The notes below the pieces were generated by a model. It ran no database searches. It was not told the DNA's origin and worked only from the letters and a program-made list of their open reading frames with translations. A program made the position numbers and the translations under genes. A DNA stretch of 64,000 bases, taken from NCBI RefSeq assembly GCF_036492835.1, contig NZ_AP025317.1:62001-126000 (forward strand), written 5' to 3'. The DNA is from Fulvitalea axinellae (GTDB lineage: Bacteria; Bacteroidota; Bacteroidia; Cytophagales; Cyclobacteriaceae). Below are positions 50,317 through 62,904 of the stretch, in pieces. The stretch's first letter is position 1, and each line of letters opens with the position of its first letter.

Positions 50317-50715
50317 GACAAGAAAAATTTGGTGCTTATTCTATTAATAAAGAATTGTACTTTTCTGCAATCGCAACGCAAAACGTGAACTTTTACCGTC
50401 TTACGATAGTACTAGTTACGCGAAAAACGAATCCCGAACAATAGGACTTGTCCGTCACATCAACCGGGAAGGGTCTCGGGACGCGTCCCGGCGAAAATTT
50501 ATTTTTTCTTTAGCTCTTTAGGCAAAAAGAAAAGGGTCTAAAAACGGGGTTTTAGAGAACTAGAGGGGCGTTCTCGCGTTTTTTGACTATATTTATCCCT
50601 ACACGTCAGGCGCCCCTTTTAGCCAATCGGAAGTCGCTTACCGAACAGGGCACGCCGGACCCCACCGTTTGCAAAACAACTCCGCCCAAGCGGACGACAA
50701 AACACGATTAGCCCA
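50317..50715. promoter_or_regulatory. Divergent control region of the uronate operon and its LacI regulator
   Basis: 399 bp. It contains a perfect 14-bp palindrome CGGGACGCGTCCCG at 50477-50490 and a GAGAAC / GTTCTC hairpin at 50555-50575 followed by GCGTTTTTT. A short TTTGCAAA palindrome lies about 20-30 bp before the lacI-type start. These are candidate LacI-family operator sites. No TAnnTTTG promoter found. Confidence 0.45.
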
Positions 50716-51744
50716 ATGAAAAGACCTGTTACCATAAAGGACATCGCCAAGATGCTCGGCATTTCCAAGTCTACGGTTTCACGGGCCATCAGAGGCAGTG
50801 AGGAAATCAATCCGGAGACAAAAAAGAGAATCATGGATTTGGTAGAGGAACTGGACTACCAGCCCAACGCCTTTGCCAGAAGCCTGCTCAAACACCGATC
50901 TAACACTATCGGTGTCGTAATTCCAGCCATCGAAAACAGTTTCTTCGCAAACCTGATCAGCGGCGTGCAGCATGTGGCCCACTCAAAAGGCTATAATGTT
51001 ATGATCTGCCAAACCAACGATTCTTTCGACCGCGAAGTCAGTGATATCAGAACCCTGTGTCGCCATCAAGTGGACGGCATCATACTTTCCCTTTCGTCTG
51101 AAACCAAAAGCTTTGACCACCTGCAAAGCGTGATCGACAAGGATATCGCGTTTGTGATGGCCGACCGGACCACGCACAAGATCGAAGCGCCGAGAATATT
51201 GGTAAACGACAGGGACGGCGCCTACAACGCGACCAAACACTTAATAGAAAACGGTTACCGTAATATTATACATTTGGCCGGCCCCGAAAGCCTTGAAATA
51301 GCCAACCTAAGGGCACAGGGCTTCTCCGACGCAATGGAAGAAGCCGGAAGCACCGATATCGATTCGAAAATATTCCGTTGTCCGTTCCGCGAGGAAAAGG
51401 CCCGAGAACTCACGCTTGAACTCTTGAAAGACGGCGTGAAATTCGACGCCGTATTCGCAGCCAGCGACAAAATAGCCGTGGGCGCCATGATGGCCATCAA
51501 AGAGGCCGGGCTATACATTCCCGACGACGTGGCTTTGGTAGGCTTCACCGACTTGCCGATGGCCAAACTGCTGACACCGTCACTTACAACCATACAGCAA
51601 CCCGCACAGGAAATGGGAAGAAAGGCCGCCGAGCTGTTGCTTGAAAGTATCGAGGACAAGGAAAGCCACGACTCTTCAGATTACGTAATGACTACTAGGC
51701 TTATCCAGCGGGAGTCGACAAAGAGTAAAGTGGGCAAAGCTTAA
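50716..51744 (+). CDS. LacI-family transcriptional regulator
   Basis: 342 residues. The N-terminal LacI helix-turn-helix and hinge (VTIKDIAKMLGISKSTVSRAIRGSEEINPETKKRIMDLVEELDYQPNAFARSL) are followed by a periplasmic-binding-protein-like sensor domain (TIGVVIPAIENSFFANLISGVQHVAHSKGYNVMICQT, AFVMADRTTH, LVGFTDLPMAKLLTPSLTTIQQPAQEMGRKAAELLLE). Divergent from the uronate operon, so it is the likely repressor of that operon with a uronate or pathway intermediate as inducer. Confidence 0.95.
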   Translation: MKRPVTIKDIAKMLGISKSTVSRAIRGSEEINPETKKRIMDLVEELDYQPNAFARSLLKHRSNTIGVVIPAIENSFFANLISGVQHVAHSKGYNVMICQTNDSFDREVSDIRTLCRHQVDGIILSLSSETKSFDHLQSVIDKDIAFVMADRTTHKIEAPRILVNDRDGAYNATKHLIENGYRNIIHLAGPESLEIANLRAQGFSDAMEEAGSTDIDSKIFRCPFREEKARELTLELLKDGVKFDAVFAASDKIAVGAMMAIKEAGLYIPDDVALVGFTDLPMAKLLTPSLTTIQQPAQEMGRKAAELLLESIEDKESHDSSDYVMTTRLIQRESTKSKVGKA

Positions 51745-51752
51745 TAACAACT

Positions 51753-52073
51753 ATGCCCAATATTTTTGAGAATATACCGGACACGCTCAAAGAGGAATTT
51801 TTCGAAACCCTCGCCGAAGGAAAATCGGTGAGGGTGGAGAGAATCGTATCGGAAGGCCACGTTTCTCCCGACGGGTTTTGGTATGACCAAGAGGAACACG
51901 AATGGGTAATCCTTCTGGAAGGCGAAGCCCGGATAGATTTTGAAAAGGGCAAAACAACCCAACTACACAAAGGCGACCATGTGCTGATACCGGCCCACCG
52001 CAAACACAAGGTCAGCTACACAAGCACGAAGCCACGAGCTGTTTGGTTAGCCGTTTTTTTCAAGGCACAGTAA
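51753..52073 (+). CDS. Small cupin-domain protein
   Basis: 106 residues, a single cupin: PDGFWYDQEEHEWVILLEGEARIDFEKG, then LHKGDHVLIPAHRKHKVSYTS. Metal ligands are recognisable as E-x-E-H-E and a later H-x4-H set. It is 8 bp after the LacI gene and co-transcribed. It may bind a uronate or act as a sugar isomerase of the KdgF type; KdgF is also a small cupin in uronate pathways, but the assignment is only suggestive. Confidence 0.8.
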   Translation: MPNIFENIPDTLKEEFFETLAEGKSVRVERIVSEGHVSPDGFWYDQEEHEWVILLEGEARIDFEKGKTTQLHKGDHVLIPAHRKHKVSYTSTKPRAVWLAVFFKAQ

Positions 52074-52096
52074 TCTCAACTTCTCAGTTCAATCAA

Positions 52097-52140
52097 AAAA
52101 GTCCGCTCTTCCTCACTGGGAAAAGCGGACTTTTCATTTT
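52097..52140. terminator. Rho-independent terminator
   Basis: Stem AAAAGTCCGCTCTT / AAAAGCGGACTTTT with one mismatch and a T-rich tail on the + strand. It ends the LacI-cupin transcript. Confidence 0.9.
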
Positions 52141-52685
52141 GTCTGGATTGATTATCACCTTATCGATGGCGAATCATTCATCCAGTAAAACGTACTTTGG
52201 CAACTCGGTGTTTTTCTCTTATTCAAAAGAAAAACATACACCCATTCCGTTCAAACTCTCATTAATATGGGAATTGCAAACAGTATAAGCAGGAATACAA
52301 TTTGTAATAATACTTTCATGTGTTAAAAAAATCTCCTGATAGACCTTCCAACATTCATTTACCTCGCTAAAAGCACAAAGCAACTTAACTCTGTGAGTGT
52401 TTAGCGTTTATAATTTACAAAAAAGCGTCAAAAAACTCACATCAAACTCACTTTAATTTTCTTCCGCACAAATTTTGAGGTTTAAATTTTTAATTAAATT
52501 ATATTAGAAATATTTCATCGCAAAAAAAGCATATTTCAAACTAAAACACATTTTTATCCTTTAGCCTAGAAGACCAACTAAAGACAACCCACATGAGAAT
52601 AAAACGTTAAAAGACCCGGGAGAACTTTTCGGAAAAACGCAAAATAGAGCACCCTTTTATTATCCTATATCCCAACCGAAAGCTT
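52141..52685. other. Intergenic AT-rich region, nothing recognised
   Basis: About 545 bp with low GC. An open frame at 52043-52288 overlaps the cupin stop and terminator and has no protein-like features, so it is not annotated. Confidence 0.4.
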
Positions 52686-53606
52686 ATGAAGCTAAAACTG
52701 TCCAGGAACTTACTTTTTATTATTGCGGGAATCATCGCTTCAGGTTTCGCCTGTTGCCATTTCGTTTTGCCCAAAATGATCATTGAGATTGACCATGGGT
52801 TTATTCCAAAAACAGAAGTTCCACAATCCAGGAAAACCGCGTTATTGGCCAGTTTGAAAAATGTACCCACAAGATTTTCCGTAACCAGTCACGATAGTTT
52901 TGAGATAAAAGGACTGATTAGCAAGGCTGATCCCGTAAGCAGAAAAGGAGCCATTATATTGGCACACGGTATCAGGGCCTACAAGGAACACTTCGCTCCC
53001 CTAGCCCGCAGAGCGAACGATAAGGGATTTGACGCTATCTTGATCGACCTAAGGGCACACGGCGAGAGCCAAGGAAGGTATTGCACATTCGGCTTTCATG
53101 AGAAAAAGGACATCAGCAGGGTAATCGACTATCTGGAAGCCAACGGCCACGCCGACAACCTCGGAATTTGGGGACAGTCACTTGGCGGAGCGGTGGCGAT
53201 GCATAGCTTGGCGCACGATTCCCGCCTGCGGTTCGGCATAATCGAAAGCTCGTTTTCTGACTTTGACAAAACCGTTCATGATTATTTCAAAAGATTTTCG
53301 GGCGTTAATGTTCCGTTCTTCGCCGATTTCTTAATAAAACGGGCCGGTGATATAGGAGAATTTGACACCCAAAACGTCCATCCGCACCTAGCGGCCCGAA
53401 GCGTAAGCCAGCCAGTCCTGATATCGCATGGCACTGCCGACGGGCGCATTGACATAAAATACGGCAGGAAGAATTTTCAAAATCTGAAAAGTAAGAAAAA
53501 GAGATTCGTTGAGGTGGAAGGCGCTAATCATGTGAACGTTTGGCAGACAGGTGGCGAACGATACTGGGCCGAAGTCTTCGGCTTTATTGAGTCATCACTA
53601 AAATGA
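52686..53606 (+). CDS. Alpha/beta hydrolase (serine lipase/esterase type), membrane-anchored
   Basis: 306 residues. An N-terminal hydrophobic segment (FIIAGIIASGFACCHFVLP) is a signal anchor. The hydrolase core has GAIILAHGIRAYKEHF, LIDLRAHGESQG, the nucleophile elbow WGQSLGGAVAM (GxSxG), the acid in HGTADGRID and the His in GANHVNVW. No FAD or metal motifs. Substrate unknown. It is 6 bp before the cardiolipin synthase gene, so the two are in one unit and a lipid ester is a plausible substrate. Confidence 0.85.
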   Translation: MKLKLSRNLLFIIAGIIASGFACCHFVLPKMIIEIDHGFIPKTEVPQSRKTALLASLKNVPTRFSVTSHDSFEIKGLISKADPVSRKGAIILAHGIRAYKEHFAPLARRANDKGFDAILIDLRAHGESQGRYCTFGFHEKKDISRVIDYLEANGHADNLGIWGQSLGGAVAMHSLAHDSRLRFGIIESSFSDFDKTVHDYFKRFSGVNVPFFADFLIKRAGDIGEFDTQNVHPHLAARSVSQPVLISHGTADGRIDIKYGRKNFQNLKSKKKRFVEVEGANHVNVWQTGGERYWAEVFGFIESSLK

Positions 53607-53612
53607 CGGGCT

Positions 53613-55088
53613 ATGCTGTTCGACTTTATCCCCGCCGAATCTGTAAACTGGATTTTCAAGGCCCTGATCTTGGCTTACAACCTTTTGGTGCTGATTACGG
53701 TCATTTCCGTTCTTCTGGAAAACCGTCCGCCACTTAAGACTATCAGCTGGATTGTGGTGCTCGTTTTTGTCCCTGTAGCGGGTTTGTTTTTTTATTTTAT
53801 ACTGGGCGAGGGTATTCACAAACACATCAAATTCAGAAAGAAAAAGCGAAATGACGCCGAACGCCTCCGGGAGTACCGCCGGCAACAGATGGAAATGATG
53901 GCCGGCAATCCGAAAAAGGATATCAAAGCCATAAAGACCAAGGCCGACCTAATCGAACTTTCGCTGAACCTAGAGAACTCCTTATTATTCCAGAAGAATA
54001 AAATCAATGTCCTTTATAACGGACACGAGACTTATGTGGAGCTGATTAACGCCCTGAAGAAAGCCCAGAATCATATCCATTTCGAATATTATATTTTCGA
54101 AGAAGGCGACGTGGCTAATGAGATAAGAAAGATCTTGTGCCAGAAAGCCGAATCGGGCGTAAAAGTCCGCTTTATCTACGACGGTGTGGGAAGTTTTTGG
54201 CTGAGTTCCGCTTTTGTCAACTCCCTGCGGGAATCGGGGGTCGAGGCCTTACCTTTTCAGCCCGTTAGGTTTCCGAAACCATTGCGTGATATCAATTACA
54301 GGAATCACCGGAAAATCGTGGTTATCGACGGGAATATCGGGTTTATCGGCGGAATCAATATTTCGGACAAATACCTGTTGCCCGACGATAAACTGGGTTT
54401 TTGGCGCGACACTCACCTAAAAATAGAAGGCGCCGCGGTACACGGCCTCCAAAACGTATTTGTAGGTGACTGGACTTTCCTCAAAAAAGATTTCGTCCCG
54501 AATATCAGTAGCCTTTTTCCTCCAAACCAAGTGGAAAGCGAATGTTTTACGCAGATTATCTCCAGTGGGCCGGACACGTATTTCCACACGCTCAAAGACG
54601 TTTTCTTCGCGGCCTTCGCCCGGGCGAAAAAAAATATCCATATCTGCACCCCGTACTTTATGCCGGACGACAGCATTCTTACGGCTTTAAAAATCGCCTC
54701 ACTTAGCGGTGTCGAGGTCAAGGTGATTCTGCCCAAACGTTCGGACGCAAAACTAGTCGGCGCTTGTACCCGCTCCTATATCCGCGAACTTCTCGACCAC
54801 GGAATCCAAGTATACCTCTATCGTCCGGGGTTTATACACTGTAAAGTGATCCTGATCGACGGCCTGATTTCTTCTGTCGGTACAGCCAATATGGACTACC
54901 GAAGTTTTTCGGAGAATATGGAAGTCAACGCCATTGTCTATGACAGGGAAGTCTACGGAAAGCTTGAAGCCCAATTCGGCCAGGATATTCAGGATTCTGA
55001 TCTCGTAGTAGCCCAAGAATGGAAACAGCGGGGAAAACTGAAAAAAGCCGCCGAATCCGTCGCTCGCCTATTCGCTCCATTGTTTTAG
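53613..55088 (+). CDS. cls: Cardiolipin synthase (phospholipase D family)
   Basis: 491 residues with two N-terminal membrane segments (LILAYNLLVLITVISVLL; WIVVLVFVPVAGLFFYFIL) and two HKD motifs, NHRKIVVID and IHCKVILID, each followed by the GG or GT turn of the PLD fold. It condenses two phosphatidylglycerols to cardiolipin. Length and order match bacterial ClsA. Co-transcribed with the hydrolase gene 6 bp upstream. The heptad repeat copy 4 begins right after the stop. Confidence 0.95.
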   Translation: MLFDFIPAESVNWIFKALILAYNLLVLITVISVLLENRPPLKTISWIVVLVFVPVAGLFFYFILGEGIHKHIKFRKKKRNDAERLREYRRQQMEMMAGNPKKDIKAIKTKADLIELSLNLENSLLFQKNKINVLYNGHETYVELINALKKAQNHIHFEYYIFEEGDVANEIRKILCQKAESGVKVRFIYDGVGSFWLSSAFVNSLRESGVEALPFQPVRFPKPLRDINYRNHRKIVVIDGNIGFIGGINISDKYLLPDDKLGFWRDTHLKIEGAAVHGLQNVFVGDWTFLKKDFVPNISSLFPPNQVESECFTQIISSGPDTYFHTLKDVFFAAFARAKKNIHICTPYFMPDDSILTALKIASLSGVEVKVILPKRSDAKLVGACTRSYIRELLDHGIQVYLYRPGFIHCKVILIDGLISSVGTANMDYRSFSENMEVNAIVYDREVYGKLEAQFGQDIQDSDLVVAQEWKQRGKLKKAAESVARLFAPLF

Positions 55089-55090
55089 CT

Positions 55091-55196
55091 TTTGGGTATT
55101 TGGTCTGAGGTATTAGGTATTGACTACTGGGTACTTCAGCGTTGCAGATACCTAAGACCAAATACCTGATGCCTCATACCTAAAGCCAAATACCGA
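55091..55196. repeat. Heptad-repeat inverted element, copy 4
   Basis: The left arm at 55094-55121 has GGGTATT TGGTCTG AGGTATT AGGTATT. The right arm at 55147-55194 is about seven complementary units, ending AAATACC. It lies directly after the cardiolipin synthase stop and before the next lipoprotein gene. Confidence 0.75.
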
Positions 55197-55261
55197 CTTC
55201 TATTCCCAAACCTGCAAGCCGAATTCATGTTATAGGGATATTGCAAATCAAAACTCTAAAG

Positions 55262-56128
55262 ATGAAAGCGCTAAGCAGATTTTCGATTTTGATACTATTG
55301 GCAGGGGTATTTGGCGCCTGCGGTAGCGACGAAGCCCAAAACAAACTCAATGACGAGCTACAAATGATCGTGACTTCCTCTGAGGGAAATCACAGTGTTT
55401 GGCAACCGCTGCATGTAGATATGACCTTCGCCAACGCCGATAGACTCAGCACGGTTTCGCTGGTCCGCGAAGACAAAGTGACCGACAGCCATCTGGTCAC
55501 AAACCTTACCGAAGGGATGTTTTCTTTCACCTACACCCCCGTCGCCGCGGACGCCGGCAAAACGGTGAAGTTTAAAGTCTCCGCCAGCCTGGACAATAAT
55601 GTACAGGCCGAGAAGGAGTTTCAGGTGACATTCTCGAAATTCCCGACAGCGAACCAAATGTTTAAGGGACAAGCCACGCTTCAGGGAAACAACGTGAATT
55701 ATCAGATCTCGCACAATTCCCTCAATGCGAACGCATCTACCGCCAACACGGATATTATCAAGAAAAGGGAAACGCTTTACGGCACCTATCTTACCAACGC
55801 CATCTCAAACATTGACTTCTATATAGTATACCCGATTAACGGAAGCAACTGGAGCCTTGAGGACGGATCGACAGCTGAAGGCCTATACAAAATATTCAAT
55901 ACGGAACTTCCTGGCCAGAAAAAATACACGGACCAAGACATCTTGTTCCCCGCGACTTTCCTTTTGCCAATCGTGAGCGGATTCCCGACTACTCCAAACT
56001 CGGTCATCGCTTTCAAAACCAAATCGGGAAGGTACGGCGTGCTGCAAGCCAAAGTCAACAACGCTGAAGATTATACTATAAGTGTCGAAATGAATGCGTT
56101 CACCATCAATGCGGAGACTAATTTCTAG
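55262..56128 (+). CDS. Lipoprotein of unknown function
   Basis: 288 residues from the ATG at 55262, which gives the better signal peptide; lipobox VFGACGS (Cys about 20). A frame extended to 55241 is rejected. Two parts can be seen. The N-terminal half (about 30-120) is an immunoglobulin-like region (HSVWQPLHVDMTFANADRLSTVSLVRED, GMFSFTYTPVAADAGKTVKFKVSASLDN). A C-terminal domain follows that I do not recognise (TYLTNAISNIDFYIVYPINGSNWSLEDG). Flanked on both sides by heptad-repeat elements, so probably a single-gene transcript. Confidence 0.6.
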   Translation: MKALSRFSILILLAGVFGACGSDEAQNKLNDELQMIVTSSEGNHSVWQPLHVDMTFANADRLSTVSLVREDKVTDSHLVTNLTEGMFSFTYTPVAADAGKTVKFKVSASLDNNVQAEKEFQVTFSKFPTANQMFKGQATLQGNNVNYQISHNSLNANASTANTDIIKKRETLYGTYLTNAISNIDFYIVYPINGSNWSLEDGSTAEGLYKIFNTELPGQKKYTDQDILFPATFLLPIVSGFPTTPNSVIAFKTKSGRYGVLQAKVNNAEDYTISVEMNAFTINAETNF

Positions 56129-56130
56129 TC

Positions 56131-56221
56131 CTTTGTATCAAGTATTTAGTCAGTGGTATTAGGAATTGTATCGGTACAATTCCTAATACCACAGGTTAAT
56201 CCCGGCTACTTAAAACCAAAT
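56131..56221. repeat. Heptad-repeat element, copy 5 (degenerate) with perfect 18-bp stem
   Basis: GTGGTATTAGGAATTGTA at 56153-56170 pairs exactly with 56175-56192 around a 4-nt loop. Flanking 7-mers (CAAGTAT, TTAGTCA; AAAACCAAAT) follow the repeat pattern. It lies after the stop of the lipoprotein gene and may act as its terminator. Confidence 0.65.
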
Positions 56222-56337
56222 TCCCACGCTCGTTTTGATTCCTTTGCGTTATGCCGTAAATTTATAGTGGTTGGTGTCATGATTTTTTGACTTGGCTTGG
56301 CCACTGTTGGATTAGAGGAATTTAAAAGGATCGATCG

Positions 56338-56919
56338 ATGAGCCGTCATTTCCATCTCGTTTTTGCCCTAGTTTTTTTATTTCCCTTTTTGGGGATGAAA
56401 CCCGTAAAACCCAAAAAACCTTTTGTTATCGTAAGCGGAAAAGTTGATATCGAAGTTTTTTCAATCAAAAAAAGGAAGAAGATCCGGTCTTTCTATTCGG
56501 ATGTGGAGACTCCCGTTTGTATGGAGGATATCTGTGAACTGGCCAAACTCCGGCTATTTTGGGATGAAAACGGTAACTATTGCGGATTCAAAACACCTAA
56601 AAAACACGGCCTGACGAAAATAGACCACCGCCCGTTCTCGGAGTCGGACTATAAAGCTCTTGACGCTTTTTTAAGAAAGGATAATCCGCCGTTTGAAAAT
56701 ATGGAGCCCGTACAATTAGTTGACGGGATTACCGGCGCCACAGTTCCCGAGCTGAAGTCCCATTGTGTTCCGGGTGCCGTGTTCACCACTTATACGCTTT
56801 GGCAAATAGCCCATAGCCAGGTTCCCAAAGCCCTTCGTGAAAAACTGAACATCGAAAAAAAACCGGCCGGAAAAAACTCCGAAGCCGGTCTCAAACAATC
56901 AACAAAACCCATTCATTAA
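56338..56919 (+). CDS. Exported protein with FMN-binding-type DGITGAT motif
   Basis: 193 residues, signal peptide or anchor at residues 1-20. The sequence PVQLVDGITGATVPELKSHCVPGAVFTTYTLWQIAHS contains the S/T-GAT pattern in which Thr is covalently flavinylated in RnfG/NqrC-like FMN-binding domains. TLWQI matches Bacteroidota proteins of this kind. Two Cys (CMEDIC) lie in the N-terminal half. It could be an extracytoplasmic electron-transfer protein. No ApbE flavin transferase or Rnf/Nqr genes are in the window. It converges on the PorP/SprF gene with a 16-bp gap. Confidence 0.55.
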   Translation: MSRHFHLVFALVFLFPFLGMKPVKPKKPFVIVSGKVDIEVFSIKKRKKIRSFYSDVETPVCMEDICELAKLRLFWDENGNYCGFKTPKKHGLTKIDHRPFSESDYKALDAFLRKDNPPFENMEPVQLVDGITGATVPELKSHCVPGAVFTTYTLWQIAHSQVPKALREKLNIEKKPAGKNSEAGLKQSTKPIH

Positions 56920-56935
56920 CAGAACTCCGGTCAAA

Positions 56936-57919
56936 TCACCAGAAATATCTTCCTTTGTCTCCTGACAGAAACTGATAACCTATCACGACCTCGTGACTGC
57001 CTTTTCCGTCGGAACTCATTTCGGGAGTCGGGAGGTCGTAAGAATACGAGAAGCGGATCTTTTTGCTAACCGTAAGGCCAAAAAGGGCCGTTACGGCATC
57101 ACGGTCTTTGTATGCGACTCCAAAGTCCAAAACATTTTTATAATCTGCCCTGGCGGCAAGTAAATAAGCGTTTTTAGAATGCGCTAATATTTTATAGTGC
57201 GCACTGCCCAACAATGACCAATCCGCACTGAAAATCCACCTGTATCCGGCGTTAAACCCGTGACCTGTATATCCTACCAAAGCGTCCGCCTCATCCGACA
57301 CTGTAGGGCTCCCCAAGCGCTGGCTAAAAGTGTATCCGAAATAGAAATTCTTACGGAAAACAGCCACACCGACTTGCAAATCATAGCTTGTGGATTCCCC
57401 TCCATCATTTAGTAAATCCTGATAAGTCGGGTCATCTCTTCTGCGCGGGCGAAGATTGTCCAAGTCCAGATTCCAATTATCGATATAAAACGAGGCTCCG
57501 CCAGATACTGTCCAAGAACGGGCAAGAGGCACGTAGTATGAATACGAAGCTCCGCCCACCACATGCCGGTAATCGCTGACAGACCTTTTGTAAACAAAGG
57601 CCCCGACACCGTGCCTCGACTGTGGCGATTCTTCCGCCTCGTACTGGGCATGGCGGTTCTCCCCGATTCCTTCCCTATATCTGGACAACGGGAAGGTTCC
57701 GTTTCCGCCCACAAAGAAGCTTTCCGGAGAGCCGTCAAAATCCGTTATTGTCTTACGATATCCGACATCCACAGTCCAGACACTGTCCACCCCTGAAAAG
57801 GCCGGGTTCAGAATCTGTGGGTTCTGGTAGAATTGGCTGAAGTAATACGCTTTCCTTTGCCCAAACACGTCCCCAGCCAGCAACGCCAGAAAACTTACTG
57901 CCAAAAGTATTTTCTTCAT
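56936..57919 (-). CDS. PorP/SprF-family type IX secretion outer-membrane protein
   Basis: 327 residues, signal peptide to about 20 (GDVFGQ). YFSQFYQNPQILNPAFSGVDSVWTVDVGYRKTITDFDGSPESFF is the PorP/SprF signature (Q-F-Y-x-N-P-x-x-x-NPA-x-x-G). Amphipathic strands follow to the C-terminus, ending YRFLSGDKGRYFW-like. Members are outer-membrane anchors for gliding or T9SS-secreted adhesins and usually sit beside a large secreted protein, but no such gene is adjacent here. Confidence 0.9.
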   Translation of the reverse strand: MKKILLAVSFLALLAGDVFGQRKAYYFSQFYQNPQILNPAFSGVDSVWTVDVGYRKTITDFDGSPESFFVGGNGTFPLSRYREGIGENRHAQYEAEESPQSRHGVGAFVYKRSVSDYRHVVGGASYSYYVPLARSWTVSGGASFYIDNWNLDLDNLRPRRRDDPTYQDLLNDGGESTSYDLQVGVAVFRKNFYFGYTFSQRLGSPTVSDEADALVGYTGHGFNAGYRWIFSADWSLLGSAHYKILAHSKNAYLLAARADYKNVLDFGVAYKDRDAVTALFGLTVSKKIRFSYSYDLPTPEMSSDGKGSHEVVIGYQFLSGDKGRYFW

Positions 57920-62657
<4,738 letters not shown>

Positions 62658-62660
62658 GCT

Positions 62661-62700
62661 TATTGGTCTTAGGTATTTGGTATCATGTATTAGGTACTTT
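62661..62700. repeat. Heptad-repeat element, copy 6 (half copy)
   Basis: TTGGTCT TAGGTAT, then TTGGTAT CATGTAT, then TAGGTAC, directly after the beta-galactosidase stop. The right arm is missing or badly eroded (CCTAAGGCC at 62703). Confidence 0.65.
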
Positions 62701-62766
62701 ATCCTAAGGCCTATCAAGGAAATTATTTTTACTTATCCTTAGGGATTTAGAATTACCAGATACAAC

Positions 62767-62800
62767 GAGAGCCACCCAAAACAGGTGGCTCTCTTTTTTT
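62767..62800 (+). terminator. Rho-independent terminator of the beta-galactosidase gene
   Basis: Perfect 10-bp stem GAGAGCCACC / GGTGGCTCTC, 7-nt loop, followed by T7. Confidence 0.95.
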
Positions 62801-62904
62801 GTAATCCAGGGTTTCCTGCGCCCGGCTTGCGCCAAGGCTTTATCGCTCAATAGAAATATGGGATTCTCCTAATACAATCGGAAGTTCCCGGACTACAGTT
62901 TTCT

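Noticed and set aside
52043-52288. 81-codon frame after the cupin gene
   Set aside because: Overlaps the cupin stop and a clear terminator hairpin.
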